The translations under genes were made by a program, and so were the position numbers. Under the pieces are notes generated by a model that was given only the letters and a program-made list of their open reading frames with translations, made no database searches and had not been told where the DNA came from. A stretch of DNA of 64,000 nt from Craspedostauros australis (lineage: Eukaryota; Bacillariophyta; Bacillariophyceae; Mastogloiales; Achnanthaceae). Location: NCBI GenBank assembly GCA_026770025.1, contig JAMXDE010000062.1, positions 186,001 through 250,000 of the forward strand, given 5' to 3'. Of this stretch, positions 31,861 through 42,670 are shown in pieces (the first letter of the stretch is position 1; each line of letters opens with the position of its first letter).

Positions 31861-34403
31861 TTACTGGTCCGCATCTGTCAACACTGAACAGTTGTCGTCC
31901 ATGGCACTTGCCGTATCACTTCTGCTGCCCATTTTCTCCTCTCTCCACGTCTTCACTGTTCGAGAAATGCTCGGCTTTCTCATCGAACCCGCGTCCGAAA
32001 CAGAATGAACCGGCGCATGGCTTGGCGTTCCTTCAGACGTCATATCTTGGCTGGTGCTCGACTGGCCCTGACGTCGTTGTGTCGAGCCAAGGGGTGTGAA
32101 TTGATCTGCGAGGCTGTGCTCCATCTTCATCTCGCGAACGCGATCTTCGTCAACGTAATTCCCGTAGGTTTCACGAAAGATCTTGCATTTGGGAAGAGCG
32201 CCCCAACTTTCATAGAATCCCAATGCCTCGGTGAAATAGGCACGGATGCGAGGGTCTTCTGGGTTACTGCTCCTCAGCATGTACTTGCCTGCCAGCTCGC
32301 ATGCGAGTCCTGCTTCGTGAAGGTGGTCTCCTTCCCGGGCTTGCTTGATGGCGTCATTGTAGCAGGACTCCACGAGAGCGGGCTTGGTGCCTCCTACCTT
32401 GATTGCTTTCCATTCGGCACGAAGAATCAAGTACCGATGGAACGCGCACATTCCTTGTGTGTCACAGATGTGTTTCAGCTGCCGCTTTCGCTGTCGCAGC
32501 ATCTTGAGGTATTTCCGCTTCTTCGTTTGGTGATATCGACGAGAGGCCATGACACCGCTGAGGATGGTGGAAGATGTAGAGCGGTCAAAGCTGGGATCAG
32601 GAGTGTCGTTTGTCATGAACAGATGGTCCATCTTCTCGGCGTGTTCAAACTTCCCGAAATACACTGCGATGTGGAGTCTGCACCAATAGGCAAGAGACTG
32701 GTCGTGTGGATCTGAGTGATAATATTTGTCAGCGTCCATGAGTGCCTCCCAGTCCAACTTGAGAGTGCCGCGCATGTAGTGGATGGTATTTGCCACTTCA
32801 GTGACCATGATTTTGCGCGTTTCGATTTTGTATATCTTCATGTGTTCGATGAGAGAGCTTGCGGCTGCTATCACCTCGGTGATAGGGCGCCCGCCAAAGA
32901 ATAAGGATTGAAGGCTGCCAACCTGAACGATTACGCTGAGCTCAACTTCACCAACTGCCATGGCAGACTTGTAAGCTTGTTGGAAGTCATGTCTCAGTAC
33001 ATCAACGGGCTTGAAGAATGGATCGATGATCATGACCGCGGCATAGTAGATCCATCCCTCTGCCTTCGTGCCACTGCCTACCCTGCGTATGATCTCCTTT
33101 GCGAGCTCGGAAGTCCGACAAGCACCCGCAAAATCACCCGTATTTGCCTGAAGTATGGATACACCGCTCATAGCAGCAGCAGAATACTCGCAGATACCAC
33201 ACCTTCGGGTGACTTGGACCATTTGCGTGACACCCAATGTCCACGCCAGCAAATCTCCGACTGAGAATGCTCGGATGGTGATCTGATGCAATAGATGCAG
33301 CAAGAGTAGCGTTTGCGGATTGGTTGTGCTGGGATTTTGCTCGAAGAACTGCTCCATACTTGTCTTCTTCAAGTACGCTTTGACAGAAAGAAGCTGCGAC
33401 ACTGCGCGCAACACCAACCATCGCTTCGGATACTCCCCACACAATTGAACGCCTTGTTGAGCCAACTGCAAGCCTTTCATATGCTCATTTTGCTTTCCCA
33501 ACGCATTGGCCATCGCGATGTACGTAGGCAGCTTGTCATGGATGGATTGGCCATGATCAAGCACCTCGTATCCCAACGAATACCCCAACTCGAATCGATT
33601 CAGTGTGAGCTCGATGTCGCACCGAGAGCGTACCAACCGAATTATCAAGTCGTACTGATCTTGCCATGGGTCACCTCTCACCTTGCGCAATGACGTGCTT
33701 GCGAGCTGGAGGTACGTCGCAGCAGGCACCAACGCGGCAATCTGGAGCGCGTACTCGCCGACCTGAAGATTGCGCCGAGTCGCTGCGAGGTGGTCCTTGG
33801 TTGGGGCGCAGTTGAGGTGATCGGCTGCGATGAAGAACACGCTGCTGTCGCTCCCTTGATCATTGGCGTTTTTCGTTTCGTCGCCGTTTGTACTTGTGCA
33901 GAGATTCCACAAGCACTGTCCGATCCGCAGGCGGAGCTTGATGCGAGGCTCTCCGAAAGGTACGAGATTGCGTGCTGCCTGCTGGATTCGGTCGTGTGCA
34001 AATCGATAGCTGGCACCGCCGATGGAGTTTGCAAGGAGTCCCTCCAGAACGGCTTGCTCCAACCACTCTGCGAGTGGCTTTTCAGCTTTCGCCTTGGTAG
34101 CCTTGCCTGGATCTTTGCTGGTCATACTTGTGCCTCGGCTTGGGCCGGCGGGAGGAAGAGCGTGAGCAGGAGTAGGGAGGATGTCACTTCCCGTTGGATT
34201 GTGTTGCTCTTCGTACTCCCAGACCGCCTGTAGAGTATCAAACTCAAACGACGATCGAATATACGATGCCAGTATCAGGGCCTTCTGCAATGGGACAGGC
34301 AAAGATCGCAGCTTGGATGAAATGAGCTGGACCACGTTGCTTGCTGCCGCCTTGCTGCCGCTATCCATATCATCATTGCCACTGCCGTCGCCACCCCCAT
34401 TGT

Positions 34404-34436
<33 letters not shown>

Positions 34437-36024
34437 GGCTGGTCTTGTTGAAACTGAGCAGAGAAGGATCGAGCTCCCACTGGAATGTGATCCGGCTGTA
34501 CGTCAATGCCTTTGTGCGTTCCATGTCTTGCAGAAGCTGGATGGTGTGGAAGATGTTGCCGTCGGTCTGTTCATGCAAAAGCTCAACGACCTCATCCACA
34601 ACATCATCGTCCTGATCGAACAATTGCGATACCCAATCGTACAGCTCCTTTTTGCTGAAGTTCTGCAGATAGATGTCGGTGTGGGCCGTGTCATCCGGTG
34701 ATGACGAATATTGCGATTGCAGCTCGCCAAGGAACTTCATGAGGGGAAGGTCTGCGTTGAACTCCATCAGCTCGTTGGGGGATTGCGGATTGATCTCTTG
34801 CCGGATCGTGCCAATCCACAGAAGGTGAGGCTGATGCATGGCGGTGGAGATGAGATCCATGCATTCTTGAGATGCCCATTGCAGATCATCGAGTACCATG
34901 ACGACTGGATGGCGTCTTGATGAGATGAGGGACAAGAACTGGGTGAAAGTATACTGAAATCTGTTCCACGATGTCTCTGTGGATGAGATCTGCGCAGTTT
35001 GGGATTGTTGCGCAAGTGAGGATGTGATGGATGCGTCACATGTTTGATCTTCGCCGAAGAGGATTGAGAGCGCTGGTACGAGTGTCACAAGCACATCCTT
35101 CTGCTGCATTGTGAGGCTGCTCGATGCGATGATGGATCGAAGGCGTTGTAGCTCTGATGATTGGCTCACGACGGGGTGGTGGCGGTGCTTGTCTGCGTTG
35201 CCATCACCAGTCATTGCTGCAGTCCTCGCTGCGCTACTGGCCTCCCCGCTTTGTGTCATTGATGGGCGCGAGGAAGCAAGTTGCTTGCACCAATCGGAAA
35301 GTGACTGGGTGATGGCGGAGAATGGGTTGCCTTGCTGATGCTCCTGGAACTTCCCCTTGAGCACACGGACATGTTTTGTCCTGTTCGTGGTTCGGCCGGG
35401 ATTGAGCAATTGGTCACAGAAGATATCCACCAACTTCGATTTGCCTGTACCGCTGGTGCCCCAAACGAAGGCTGCTGGGGCGAAGGGTCGGCTGGAGGAT
35501 GCATCCACAGGTGATTCTGACTCAGGAGTATCGTGCGATGAAGTGTTCTGGATGTTTCCCTTCGTTCGTTCGGTTGGTTTTCTTGGTTTGGAATGTTGCA
35601 TCATCTGATCGAATACACGATGCAGCAATCGCAACTCCTTCTCGCGTCCAAAGAATCCGTTGATGTCATCGCCATCGACTTTGCCGCCGCCACTGTCGAT
35701 GTGATTGGAGAAGAGAGTGCTTGGGACCTCTGTCTCGAGCTCGGTCTCGTTGTACCCATCGTCGTAGAAGTCGTTGCCTGACGTCAAGACGCTGTCGTGC
35801 AGGCGAAGCGATGCCTTGATCATCGATGACTTCCGCATGGGCTGAGTGCATTGCAGTGCATCTGAAGCGGAAGCCGCAGTGGCGGTGGTGGTGGTGACAG
35901 TGGTGGTAGAAGGGGCCATCCTACTTGTAGAGTCCAACTCCTTGATGGATGTTGGGAAACGAATGGATTCTGATGGTACCACTGGGGTTATTGCTGAGGG
36001 TCTCGAAGATGGATGAGATATCAT
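31861..36024 (-). CDS. STAND-type AAA_16 ATPase with long helical C-terminus
   Basis: A 1387-residue single-exon protein, ATG at 36024. Residues 1-120 are low complexity. The NTPase begins NGFFGREKELRLLHRVFD (about 122-139), a typical AAA_16 opening. Walker A is GTSGTGKS (189-196) and Walker B VVMVLDDLQWA (about 373-383), with the DDLQWA signature of regulatory STAND ATPases. A Thr- and Asn-rich insert (poly-N encoded near 34390-34435) follows, then the winged-helix-like YRFAHDRIQQAARNLV segment. From about 720 to 1290 the protein is helical and TPR-like (repeated A/L-rich helices). The tail is Ser/Thr-rich. Relatives in bacteria and diatoms couple this module to kinase, GAF or cyclase domains; none is present here. 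Likely an ATP-driven signalling scaffold; partners unknown. Confidence 0.8.
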
Positions 36025-36716
36025 GTATTTTGTTGGGTGTTGGGCGCCAATTGATGGTGCTGTTGTTGTGGTTGTTGCTGTTGTTGTTGCTGTTATGGGT
36101 TCCTCACCTTCGCTCCTGCCTCCGTTGTTTTGGTGACGCGAAGGTGGTGCTGGTCTTCATGCCATGTGCTTCTTTCCTCCTGGAGTCATTCCGGAGCCAG
36201 GAAACGGGACAGTGAGGATACTTTGTCTCTTACGATTGCCTCATCGTCTCTTTCTCTCTCTCTCTCTCTCCCAACATGCCAGGGTTCAGAGAGTTGTCTT
36301 CCACGGTGCGGGTCTTGGCGCGTGTTGCCCTCTTCTTGTGGCAATTCCGCGCGTCCACGATGTTGCCATCTTTCGCTTGTGACCCCGCGAGAGTCTTGTG
36401 CGGCCCTTTTCTCATGATGTTATCTGGCGCGAACCGTGAACGTGTCATGTTTTTGATTTCGTTCCTTTGGGCGCGAAGAACACGAGCGCTTTACGCATAT
36501 CGGTTGACGTGACGTCACAACATAACTCGCAACGGTCACAAATGCGTTTGTGATGGTGTCATGCTATTCGCCAAAGTGTATTTGAATAAGTAGATATTAC
36601 ACAGAGACGACGAACAGGACAACAAAGAGAAACATATTTAAGCTCAGTCAAAGCGCATAATCACATTTAGTCTATTATGTCCAACAGCTTTCTTGCACGC
36701 TATTTTGGCATTGCAT
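36025..36716. other. Divergent promoter region
   Basis: 5' flank of the STAND gene (leftward) and of the small secreted candidate (rightward). It holds a CT tract at 36248-36271 and a TATTTAAG box at 36635-36642, about 75 nt before the rightward ATG. No gene seen. Confidence 0.55.
36248..36271. repeat. (TC)n tract upstream of STAND gene
   Basis: About eleven TC units some 225-250 nt upstream of the ATG at 36024 (GA on the coding strand). Confidence 0.85.
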
Positions 36717-36968
36717 ATGGCTTCGTCGCAGCGCAGAACAATTCTGGTTTTCGTCATCCTTGCATCGTGCGTGGACGCAAAACCGCGCTATTTTCGCAGT
36801 TGTCGGACAGCAACTGCAAAGAAAGACAAGAACTGTGGAACGTGGACAATAACAGTTCTGTCTTTGGCCACCACTTGTCGGCAGCCCGGCCAACACAACC
36901 AACTCCCGCACCCCCTCATTTCGTGCATTGGTTGGCAACACGTGCTCCGTTTGTGGGACAGTGTTTGA
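36717..36968 (+). CDS. Candidate small secreted Cys-containing protein
   Basis: An 83-residue frame that starts with a classic signal peptide (MASSQRRTILVFVILASCVDA, cleavage expected after DA). It is followed by a short mature part with four Cys (RSCRTATAKKDKNCGTW ... TTCRQPGQ ... ISCIGW). A TATTTAAG box sits about 75 nt upstream of the ATG, in the usual place for a TATA element plus a short leader. No homologue is recognised. The frame could still be chance: it is short, and overlapping plus frames are also open (36677-36991). Confidence 0.3.
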   Translation: MASSQRRTILVFVILASCVDAKPRYFRSCRTATAKKDKNCGTWTITVLSLATTCRQPGQHNQLPHPLISCIGWQHVLRLWDSV

Positions 36969-37350
36969 GATCTAGCGAAGGCCAACAGTGAGAAGCGAGA
37001 TGCCTCGGGCATCGGAGGGTCCCCGCGTTGACGATGATACGAGAAGACGAAGAAGATGGTAGAACGGGGGATGCAACAGATCGCCGCAGAACGACATCCG
37101 TTCCAATCGAAGGTCCCATCCACCACTAACTCGCGAGGCCATACGAGTACAGTCGTACTGTACATATGTGCAGTGTGCAGCGTGCAGCAGGAGATATGGA
37201 TACTCGGATACGAGCAGCTCGGATTACATAACTACCGAAGATCAGTCCGCTTGTGATCTCGTACCGGACGATCAGCGAGGTCGATTCATGCGAGATGAGC
37301 TTCTCGGAACGCTCGTTCCCCCATTCGTCCACTCTGGATTGTGGGAACAT

Positions 37351-37410
37351 GCAGATGGACAATGTGCGATGCAGATGGACAATGCGCGATGCAGATGGAC
37401 AATGTGCGAT
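37351..37410. repeat. Three perfect-length 20-nt tandem units
   Basis: Three copies of gcagatggacaatgtgcgat (one has a single T-to-C change). The unit length is not a multiple of three. No gene seen around it (36969-38055) beyond chance frames. Confidence 0.9.
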
Positions 37411-38055
37411 GGATGATGGACGAGCATCGATCTCAATTGGACGTGCCAGGACGAGTGCAACTGTTGAAGGCAATGAAGCCAGCATTCATCCTGCTGCAGA
37501 CATGATACCAGACAAGGGCAGGGGAGACTGCATCTCATCCCAATGAGATCCAGTAAGAGCAGAAGATAGGGAAGTACGGGGGGTACGAAATGAACGAGGA
37601 GATGTAGGCAAGCCAAATGGGGAGACAGAAACCGCCTTCCGACAAATAAGTCTCATCCAACGACAAACGATTAGCAATCAACCACACAGGCACGATCACG
37701 TAGAGCGCTGGTACAATGTAAGTCAAGTCCTCTACTCTTCTGTTGTACACGTATGTAGTCCCTTCTCATATCAATGTATTTTTGAAGCTCTCCTTGGGAG
37801 GAGCCATTGGCACTGAAGTCGTATGGAGTTGGGCCGTACACAATAGGATACAAGTATAGCATTATGACGAGCTCATGCATGTGAAGCGCTACTTGAATAC
37901 AACCGACAGTGGTGTAGGCGCTCGAAACAGTGCATGGACTGCCTCCTTCTTGAACTTGTGCCTGGGCACCTGTCACCACGGCGCCCCAATCTTCGTCGGT
38001 ACGAAGTATCGAACCCTGTGCTTCCGCTCGCACTCGTGGTATCACTTTGGCCACC

Positions 38056-38631
38056 TCAATTTGAACCTTCTCCACGGCCTCTACCTTCTCCGCGTCCTCT
38101 ACCTTCTCCACGGCCTCTACCTTCTCCACGTCCTCTACCTTCTCCACGTCCTCTACCTTCTCCACGTCCTCTACCTTCTCCACGTCCTCTACCTTCTCCA
38201 CGGCCTCTACCTTCTCCGCGTCCTCGACCTTCTCCACGGCCTCGACCTCCTTGTCCCCGACCTCCACGTCCTCGACCTTCTCCACGGCCTCGACCTCCTT
38301 GTCCCCGACCTCCACGTCCTCGACCTTCTCCGCGGCCTCTACCTGCTCCACGGCCTCTGCCTCCACGTCCTCGACCTCCACTGTCTCGTTCTTCATTTGC
38401 GCTCGCGCTTGAACTTGTCTCAAGTTCCTTTGCTGGGCCTGCGTTTCCTTGGCCTTGGGCGGCCGGGGTTGGCTCATCTTCGGTTCCCGTATCATCATTG
38501 ATTGGCGGAAGACGACGACCCGTTCGGAGGAATCGTTTGGGAAGGTCGTCCTCGTGCGGATTGGTTGCAACGTTCTCGGTTGCCTGCGCGACGACGGCAG
38601 CAGAGAGAAGAAGGGCGAGTTTGGTCTTCAT
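38056..38631 (-). CDS. Secreted RG-repeat protein
   Basis: A 191-residue protein starting at the ATG at 38631 with a clear signal peptide (MKTKLALLLSAAVVAQA, cleavage after about residue 17). A stretch with KRFLRTGRRLPP follows (an RxLR-like RFLR at about 33-36, probably fortuitous), then an acidic/Pro segment. The C-terminal 110 residues are almost only G, R, E and Q in GRGRGE- and GRGQG-type units ending at GEGSN. The same DNA is open in several other frames, but only this frame has a start with a secretory signal. A strongly basic secreted repeat protein could bind silica, polysaccharide or nucleic acid; the cationic diatom frustule proteins are a loose analogy, not a homology. No known family is recognised. 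Confidence 0.55.
   Translation of the reverse strand: MKTKLALLLSAAVVAQATENVATNPHEDDLPKRFLRTGRRLPPINDDTGTEDEPTPAAQGQGNAGPAKELETSSSASANEERDSGGRGRGGRGRGAGRGRGEGRGRGGRGQGGRGRGEGRGRGGRGQGGRGRGEGRGRGEGRGRGEGRGRGEGRGRGEGRGRGEGRGRGEGRGRGEGRGRGEGRGRGEGSN
38073..38250. repeat. 18-nt coding minisatellite
   Basis: Repeats of about 18 nt based on tctaccttctccacgtcc, extending with variants to about 38380. On the minus strand they encode GRGRGE-type units, and they keep at least four frames open over both strands. Confidence 0.85.
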
Positions 38632-40082
38632 CTTGCGTTGTTTTCTTTGGCTTGGTTGGTTTGTTTTCTTTGCTTGATTTTGGCGAAGATTTGATTTTGT
38701 GAGACGAGAGGGAGACACTTCGCGGCAATTCGCCCATGATGACACCGAGCGCCACGGCTGACATGGGGCAGGGCACAGAGCGCTGTACACACTGTGGCTT
38801 GTACATCCTCTACGAGCATGGTGCGGTGCTGGTGCGCGTATGTCCAAACGTGTACAAGTATTTACACGTCCATGTCCAAACACTCCAACACATGCAACCA
38901 ATGAGACAATACCTAGCACTCACGTGAACAACTGCAAGCAGTTTCACTGGTTCGGTGATTGCAGGTCGACAGTGCGCACGAGCTTCGACAGGTGAGTACC
39001 GAGTCCGTTGTGCATCGTTCTTTATGTTGTGTGTCAACCTGTGTTCAATCATTGAACAGGATAACAGTGCGAAGCAGAGAGCATGGAGTTGGGGACTCAA
39101 CCTCGTGGGTCACACGGGTGCGAGACACCGGAAGAGAAGAGCGCGTTCACTATCGAGGAACTTTGGGCCTGTCATCCTGTCACGAGGCGGTCGGCTCGGC
39201 TTCGAGAAGCAGATGAAATCCGGCAACAACCCAGCGATTTCGGCAGCGCTTTGACTCGCGGACGCTTTGCGGTCTGGTCATCGACGCACATCGCATGCTC
39301 TCTCCGTTGTTCGGCGACCGTGTGGATCCATTGTCGGCGTGGTGGGTTCAACTCTCACCGGCTAGTCAACTGTGGATGATGACTTTGTCCCTTCACGCAG
39401 CATTTGGCATTTAACACATCACGATCTTCGCTCTGTTCTTCGCCACGCCGACGAAGAAGGTGTTGGCCAATGGAATCAATGCTTTCAGTTCCAAGATACC
39501 GTACTATTCGTGCACGTCACTCCATTGGTATCCTCGATCCGTGATGCATCACGATCTGAGAAAGTTGATGCACAAGACTTCTTCGTGATCTCGGCAAGAT
39601 TGGCGAGCGTGACCACAACGGAGAAATGTCAGAGAAGTACAGAATCCGGAAAAGAGGACACTCTACTTGTCGAATCGTATTATTGACTCGTTAGACCACA
39701 AATCGGACAGGATTGTGGAAACACGAACAATGACGCCGTGACGTGGATTCATCCATCTGCATCGACGAAGATTCACGCCAACAACGAACAACACCACCTC
39801 ACAAATTCACAAGCGGATGATGCGAAACACCTCACACCAGAGCAAGCACAACGTCACCAACATCAAATCAGCAAGGGCATGCAATACAAGGGCACGTACG
39901 AGTACGATACGATGCTTGGTGGTTGATCTCCTTCGCAGAACATCCATGGAGCACGAGCAGTTGGCAATGAAGGGCAACAAACACAATTCCACTTGCTTAC
40001 TGACCATCCCCCAAGCCAAAGCCAAAGTCACAGCCACGCCTCCAGAACAATCACACACAGTCCCATCCCAATACCACAGACA
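38632..40082. other. 1.45-kb region without a firm gene
   Basis: Divergent flanks of the RG-repeat and plastid genes. Frames at 38955-39380 and 39372-39686 are open but lack recognisable motifs, and some begin at GTG. TACGAGTA occurs at 39897-39904, about 180 nt before the plastid gene. Confidence 0.5.
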
Positions 40083-41188
40083 ATGATGAAATTGACCATC
40101 TTCCTGACGATACTCGCGACATCGCTTTGCGCCTCGCGGGCCTTCGCGCCATCGTCCACGACTCGCAAGTCTCCGACCATCATGTACGGCATCATCGACG
40201 ACCTCAAGCTGATTTTCAGCGACGAAGGCAAACAGAACCGCGCCAACTACGACCGCCGACAGCGCGAGGAGCAAGAGGCAGCGCAGCGCGAGATTCTGGA
40301 ACGTCGTCGCAATCCCGAAAAGATGAAGGATTACGAGCAGCAGGTCATGCAGAAGCGACAGCAGCTCTCGGAGGATCGCAGCGTGTGGGATTTCCAGAAC
40401 AAAGTCGGAGGGGAAGGGTACGATCCGCTGTCGGAGTGGAACCGATTGCGCGAGGAAGGCAAGATCACGGTCGGATCGGAGTTGGAGCGCGATGAGTCCA
40501 GCAGCCGGCTGGGCAGCGAAGGGTTGGTCGACGTGCGTGTCGATGAGCGCATGCCATGTAAGTCGGTGCGATTGGAGTTGAGGTGGAGTACTCTGGAGAG
40601 TAGCGAAGATGCCAGCAACGAATGCATTGAATGGTAGTGTTTGAAGAATGGACCAAACGCTTTGGTTGCCAGAGATTCCAAACTTGCAAGCGCGCCCTTC
40701 CAGTGTTAATGCCCGTGACATCGCTGACTCGTATGGTACATGTCTTGTTCTCATTGCTCGATTTGTTTTCTCCTCACTTTATGTATTGAAAATGACGCTC
40801 CGAACTATCATACAATATGAACGAATACTGCAGACATCGATCAAGGATACGTCGACGACAACGCCGATGCTATGGGAAGCGTAAGTAGTTCCCGTGGTTG
40901 CCGTCATCATTGGTTGTTGCGAAATGCGATGAGTTTGATTTTGCTGCGAGCTATTATACCACAGAATCCACTCTGCGCTCTGGATGATGTCGTCCTAGCA
41001 ACTCAAGGTGCTAGTTTCTCATGTCTGCGTTCCATTCAATTGCGAAACTCTGTGATTATTTCTCATGTCCCCGCCGCCACGATTGTCATCGTGACCCATC
41101 ATCGTCATCGTCGTCGCAACCAAATGGCGACGAGCAGTTCATGGATATCTTTGGAAACAAGAAGAACAAGGACAAGGGCAGCGACTGA
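40083..41188 (+). CDS. Plastid-targeted protein of unknown function, three exons
   Basis: Exon 1 is 40083-40557, exon 2 is 40834-40880 and exon 3 is 41138-41188, giving 190 residues. Both donors are GTAAGT (40558 and 40881) and acceptors are CAG; the phases (1 and 0) join in frame. The N-terminus is a signal peptide (MMKLTIFLTILATSLCASRA) followed by FAPSSTTRKS. The ASRAFAP junction matches the ASAFAP motif that directs proteins into stramenopile complex plastids. The mature part is small, charged and helical (GIIDDLKLIFSDEGK ... RRQREEQEAAQREILERR), then WDFQNKVGGEGYDPLSEWNR. Spliced exons add YIDQGYVDDNADAMGS and FMDIFGNKKNKDKGSD. Probably a stromal or thylakoid-associated factor. It is the only gene in the window with clear introns. 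Confidence 0.75.
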
Positions 41189-41567
41189 AGCAGCAACGAC
41201 TAGAACAGCAATTGCTGCGGCATTGTACGAGTGCGTCCGTAGAGTAGAACATGATTTATCAAAGAATGAATATTGCAAGTTATGTAAATAATATGCGAAC
41301 TCTGATTGTGTCATCTTGGCTTCCAGTCCATCCTTTTCTCTTGAGCGTAGGTCTCGATCAGAACAATACTACTCGCACCATGTATTCTACAAACGAGGAA
41401 GCTGAAGCCGGACGGACGCACGAATCTCAGAAGGAAACAAATTGCCAACATGAAGTGGGTCGGCGAGAAAATGCTTCGATGTTGTGGAAGCAAAGGAGAA
41501 TAGTGCGTCATATTATTATGCATCGCATTCTGCATGCTAGTGTTACGACGAAGACCCTTCGCATCCA

Positions 41568-42293
41568 TCAGCCCTCCAACTGCACCACGCTCGATCGATT
41601 GCCACGCCGTTGACTATTGTGCCAATTGAGGTAGACGTTCCATGTACTGCCGACGGCGGCCGTGTACAGCACGCGATAGGCAGGCGCGATGAAGGTGAAA
41701 TTGAAGGAATTGACGACGGGCCAGAACACGCATCCTGCCATGAGGGCTTCGGGCACCTTAGTTTGGATGCGCTGCGCGACTGCCTGCGATAGCGTCGTCG
41801 TCGTCGTGGATGACTGCGTCTGCGTCTGCGTCGGCAACAAGGCATCAAGGAAATAATCCGTCACGGCCAAGTACGTGAACAGCGCCAGAAGGTACGGCGG
41901 AAAGACGAAGACCTGACCGCCCATGGTCTTCTTGAGAACGGCCCGCATCTGTTGCGACGACGTCGCCGATGGTGGTGGCAACGGAAAGTACTTGTCCAGC
42001 ATGATGAATCCAAAGTGCAAGAAAGGTCCGTGCAGCAGCAATCCGGCCGCCGTCCATTGAATCGTCCGGAATTGGTCCAATGATTGCAATTGCTCGTTGG
42101 CGGATTGCAGCATCGGAATGGATGACGTTGGGATGATACGATCGGCTGGTTGTTGCGCTTCTATCTTCTCGCTGCTGCCGACATCATCTGCTGCACTGCC
42201 ATCAGCAATCATCTTCTGCGTCATGATGTCCGCGATGCACATGATGGTACCTGACTGCAGGCCTGCCTTCACGACGGGTGGAATGCGCGCCAT
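41568..42293 (-). CDS. Mpv17/PMP22-family membrane protein
   Basis: A 241-residue protein, ATG in context gcatcATGgcg. It opens with the family's N-terminus (PPVVKAGLQSGTIMCIADI), followed by an acidic insert at about 30-60. RTIQWTAAGLLLHGPFLHFG is the conserved GPxxHxWY-type segment with helix 2. A third helix is FVFPPYLLALFTYLAVTDYF. The C-terminal signature FWPVVNSFNFTFIAPAYRVL, then TWNVYLNWH, corresponds to the W-x-x-WP-x-x-NF motif of Mpv17. Four membrane helices are expected. Relatives sit in the inner mitochondrial, peroxisomal or plastid membrane as channels or metabolite carriers; location here is unknown. It is convergent with the plastid gene, whose stop lies 380 nt away. Confidence 0.85.
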   Translation of the reverse strand: MARIPPVVKAGLQSGTIMCIADIMTQKMIADGSAADDVGSSEKIEAQQPADRIIPTSSIPMLQSANEQLQSLDQFRTIQWTAAGLLLHGPFLHFGFIMLDKYFPLPPPSATSSQQMRAVLKKTMGGQVFVFPPYLLALFTYLAVTDYFLDALLPTQTQTQSSTTTTTLSQAVAQRIQTKVPEALMAGCVFWPVVNSFNFTFIAPAYRVLYTAAVGSTWNVYLNWHNSQRRGNRSSVVQLEG

Positions 42294-42670
42294 GATGCCT
42301 GGTGTTTGTTACGATGCTCAATCCTCCGGACCACGAGTATGATCATGAGTCGTCCTTGTGGTGATGCATTGCCATGGACTCGTGATGTGGAGCAACATCA
42401 CGCCTTGCAGGTCCCCTACTCGTGAACATGGTCATTGTCGCAACAGCAGAAATGCCGCAACACGTCAATCACTTTTGGCGCGTCGGTGATGTTCTTCTTG
42501 TAATGGGTCACGAGTATCCAGGATTCAGCAGGAAGAACCGGCGACGTCTAGACTGAAAATAAGACTAGAGTGAGAACAGCAGGTGTCTGTTTTCCTCGCA
42601 TGTGGACTTCAATCAATCAATCAATCACTCAGGCGGGTCTTCTTACAATTATCATTTCACATCCACCCCA
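42294..42670. other. Short spacer between Mpv17 and SGNH genes
   Basis: Both neighbours run leftward, so this is the Mpv17 promoter and the SGNH 3' flank. It contains CAAT-rich repeats (42610-42630: aatcaatcaatcaatc). No gene seen. Confidence 0.6.

Noticed and set aside
38500-38550. RFLR motif after the signal peptide of the RG-repeat protein, like an oomycete RxLR effector
   Set aside because: One match in an Arg-rich region is expected by chance, and diatoms are not known to use RxLR effectors.
37671-38570. Minus-strand frame encoding EKVEDVEKV repeats
   Set aside because: Same minisatellite as the RG-repeat gene in another frame, without a signal peptide or a good start; kept only as a finding.
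39335-39370. Stem-loop with TTCAACT loop resembling a T-arm
   Set aside because: No partner for the acceptor stem within 100 nt upstream and no box A.
39807-40754. 315-codon minus-strand frame
   Set aside because: It is antisense to exon 1 of the plastid gene, which has a presequence and consistent splice sites.
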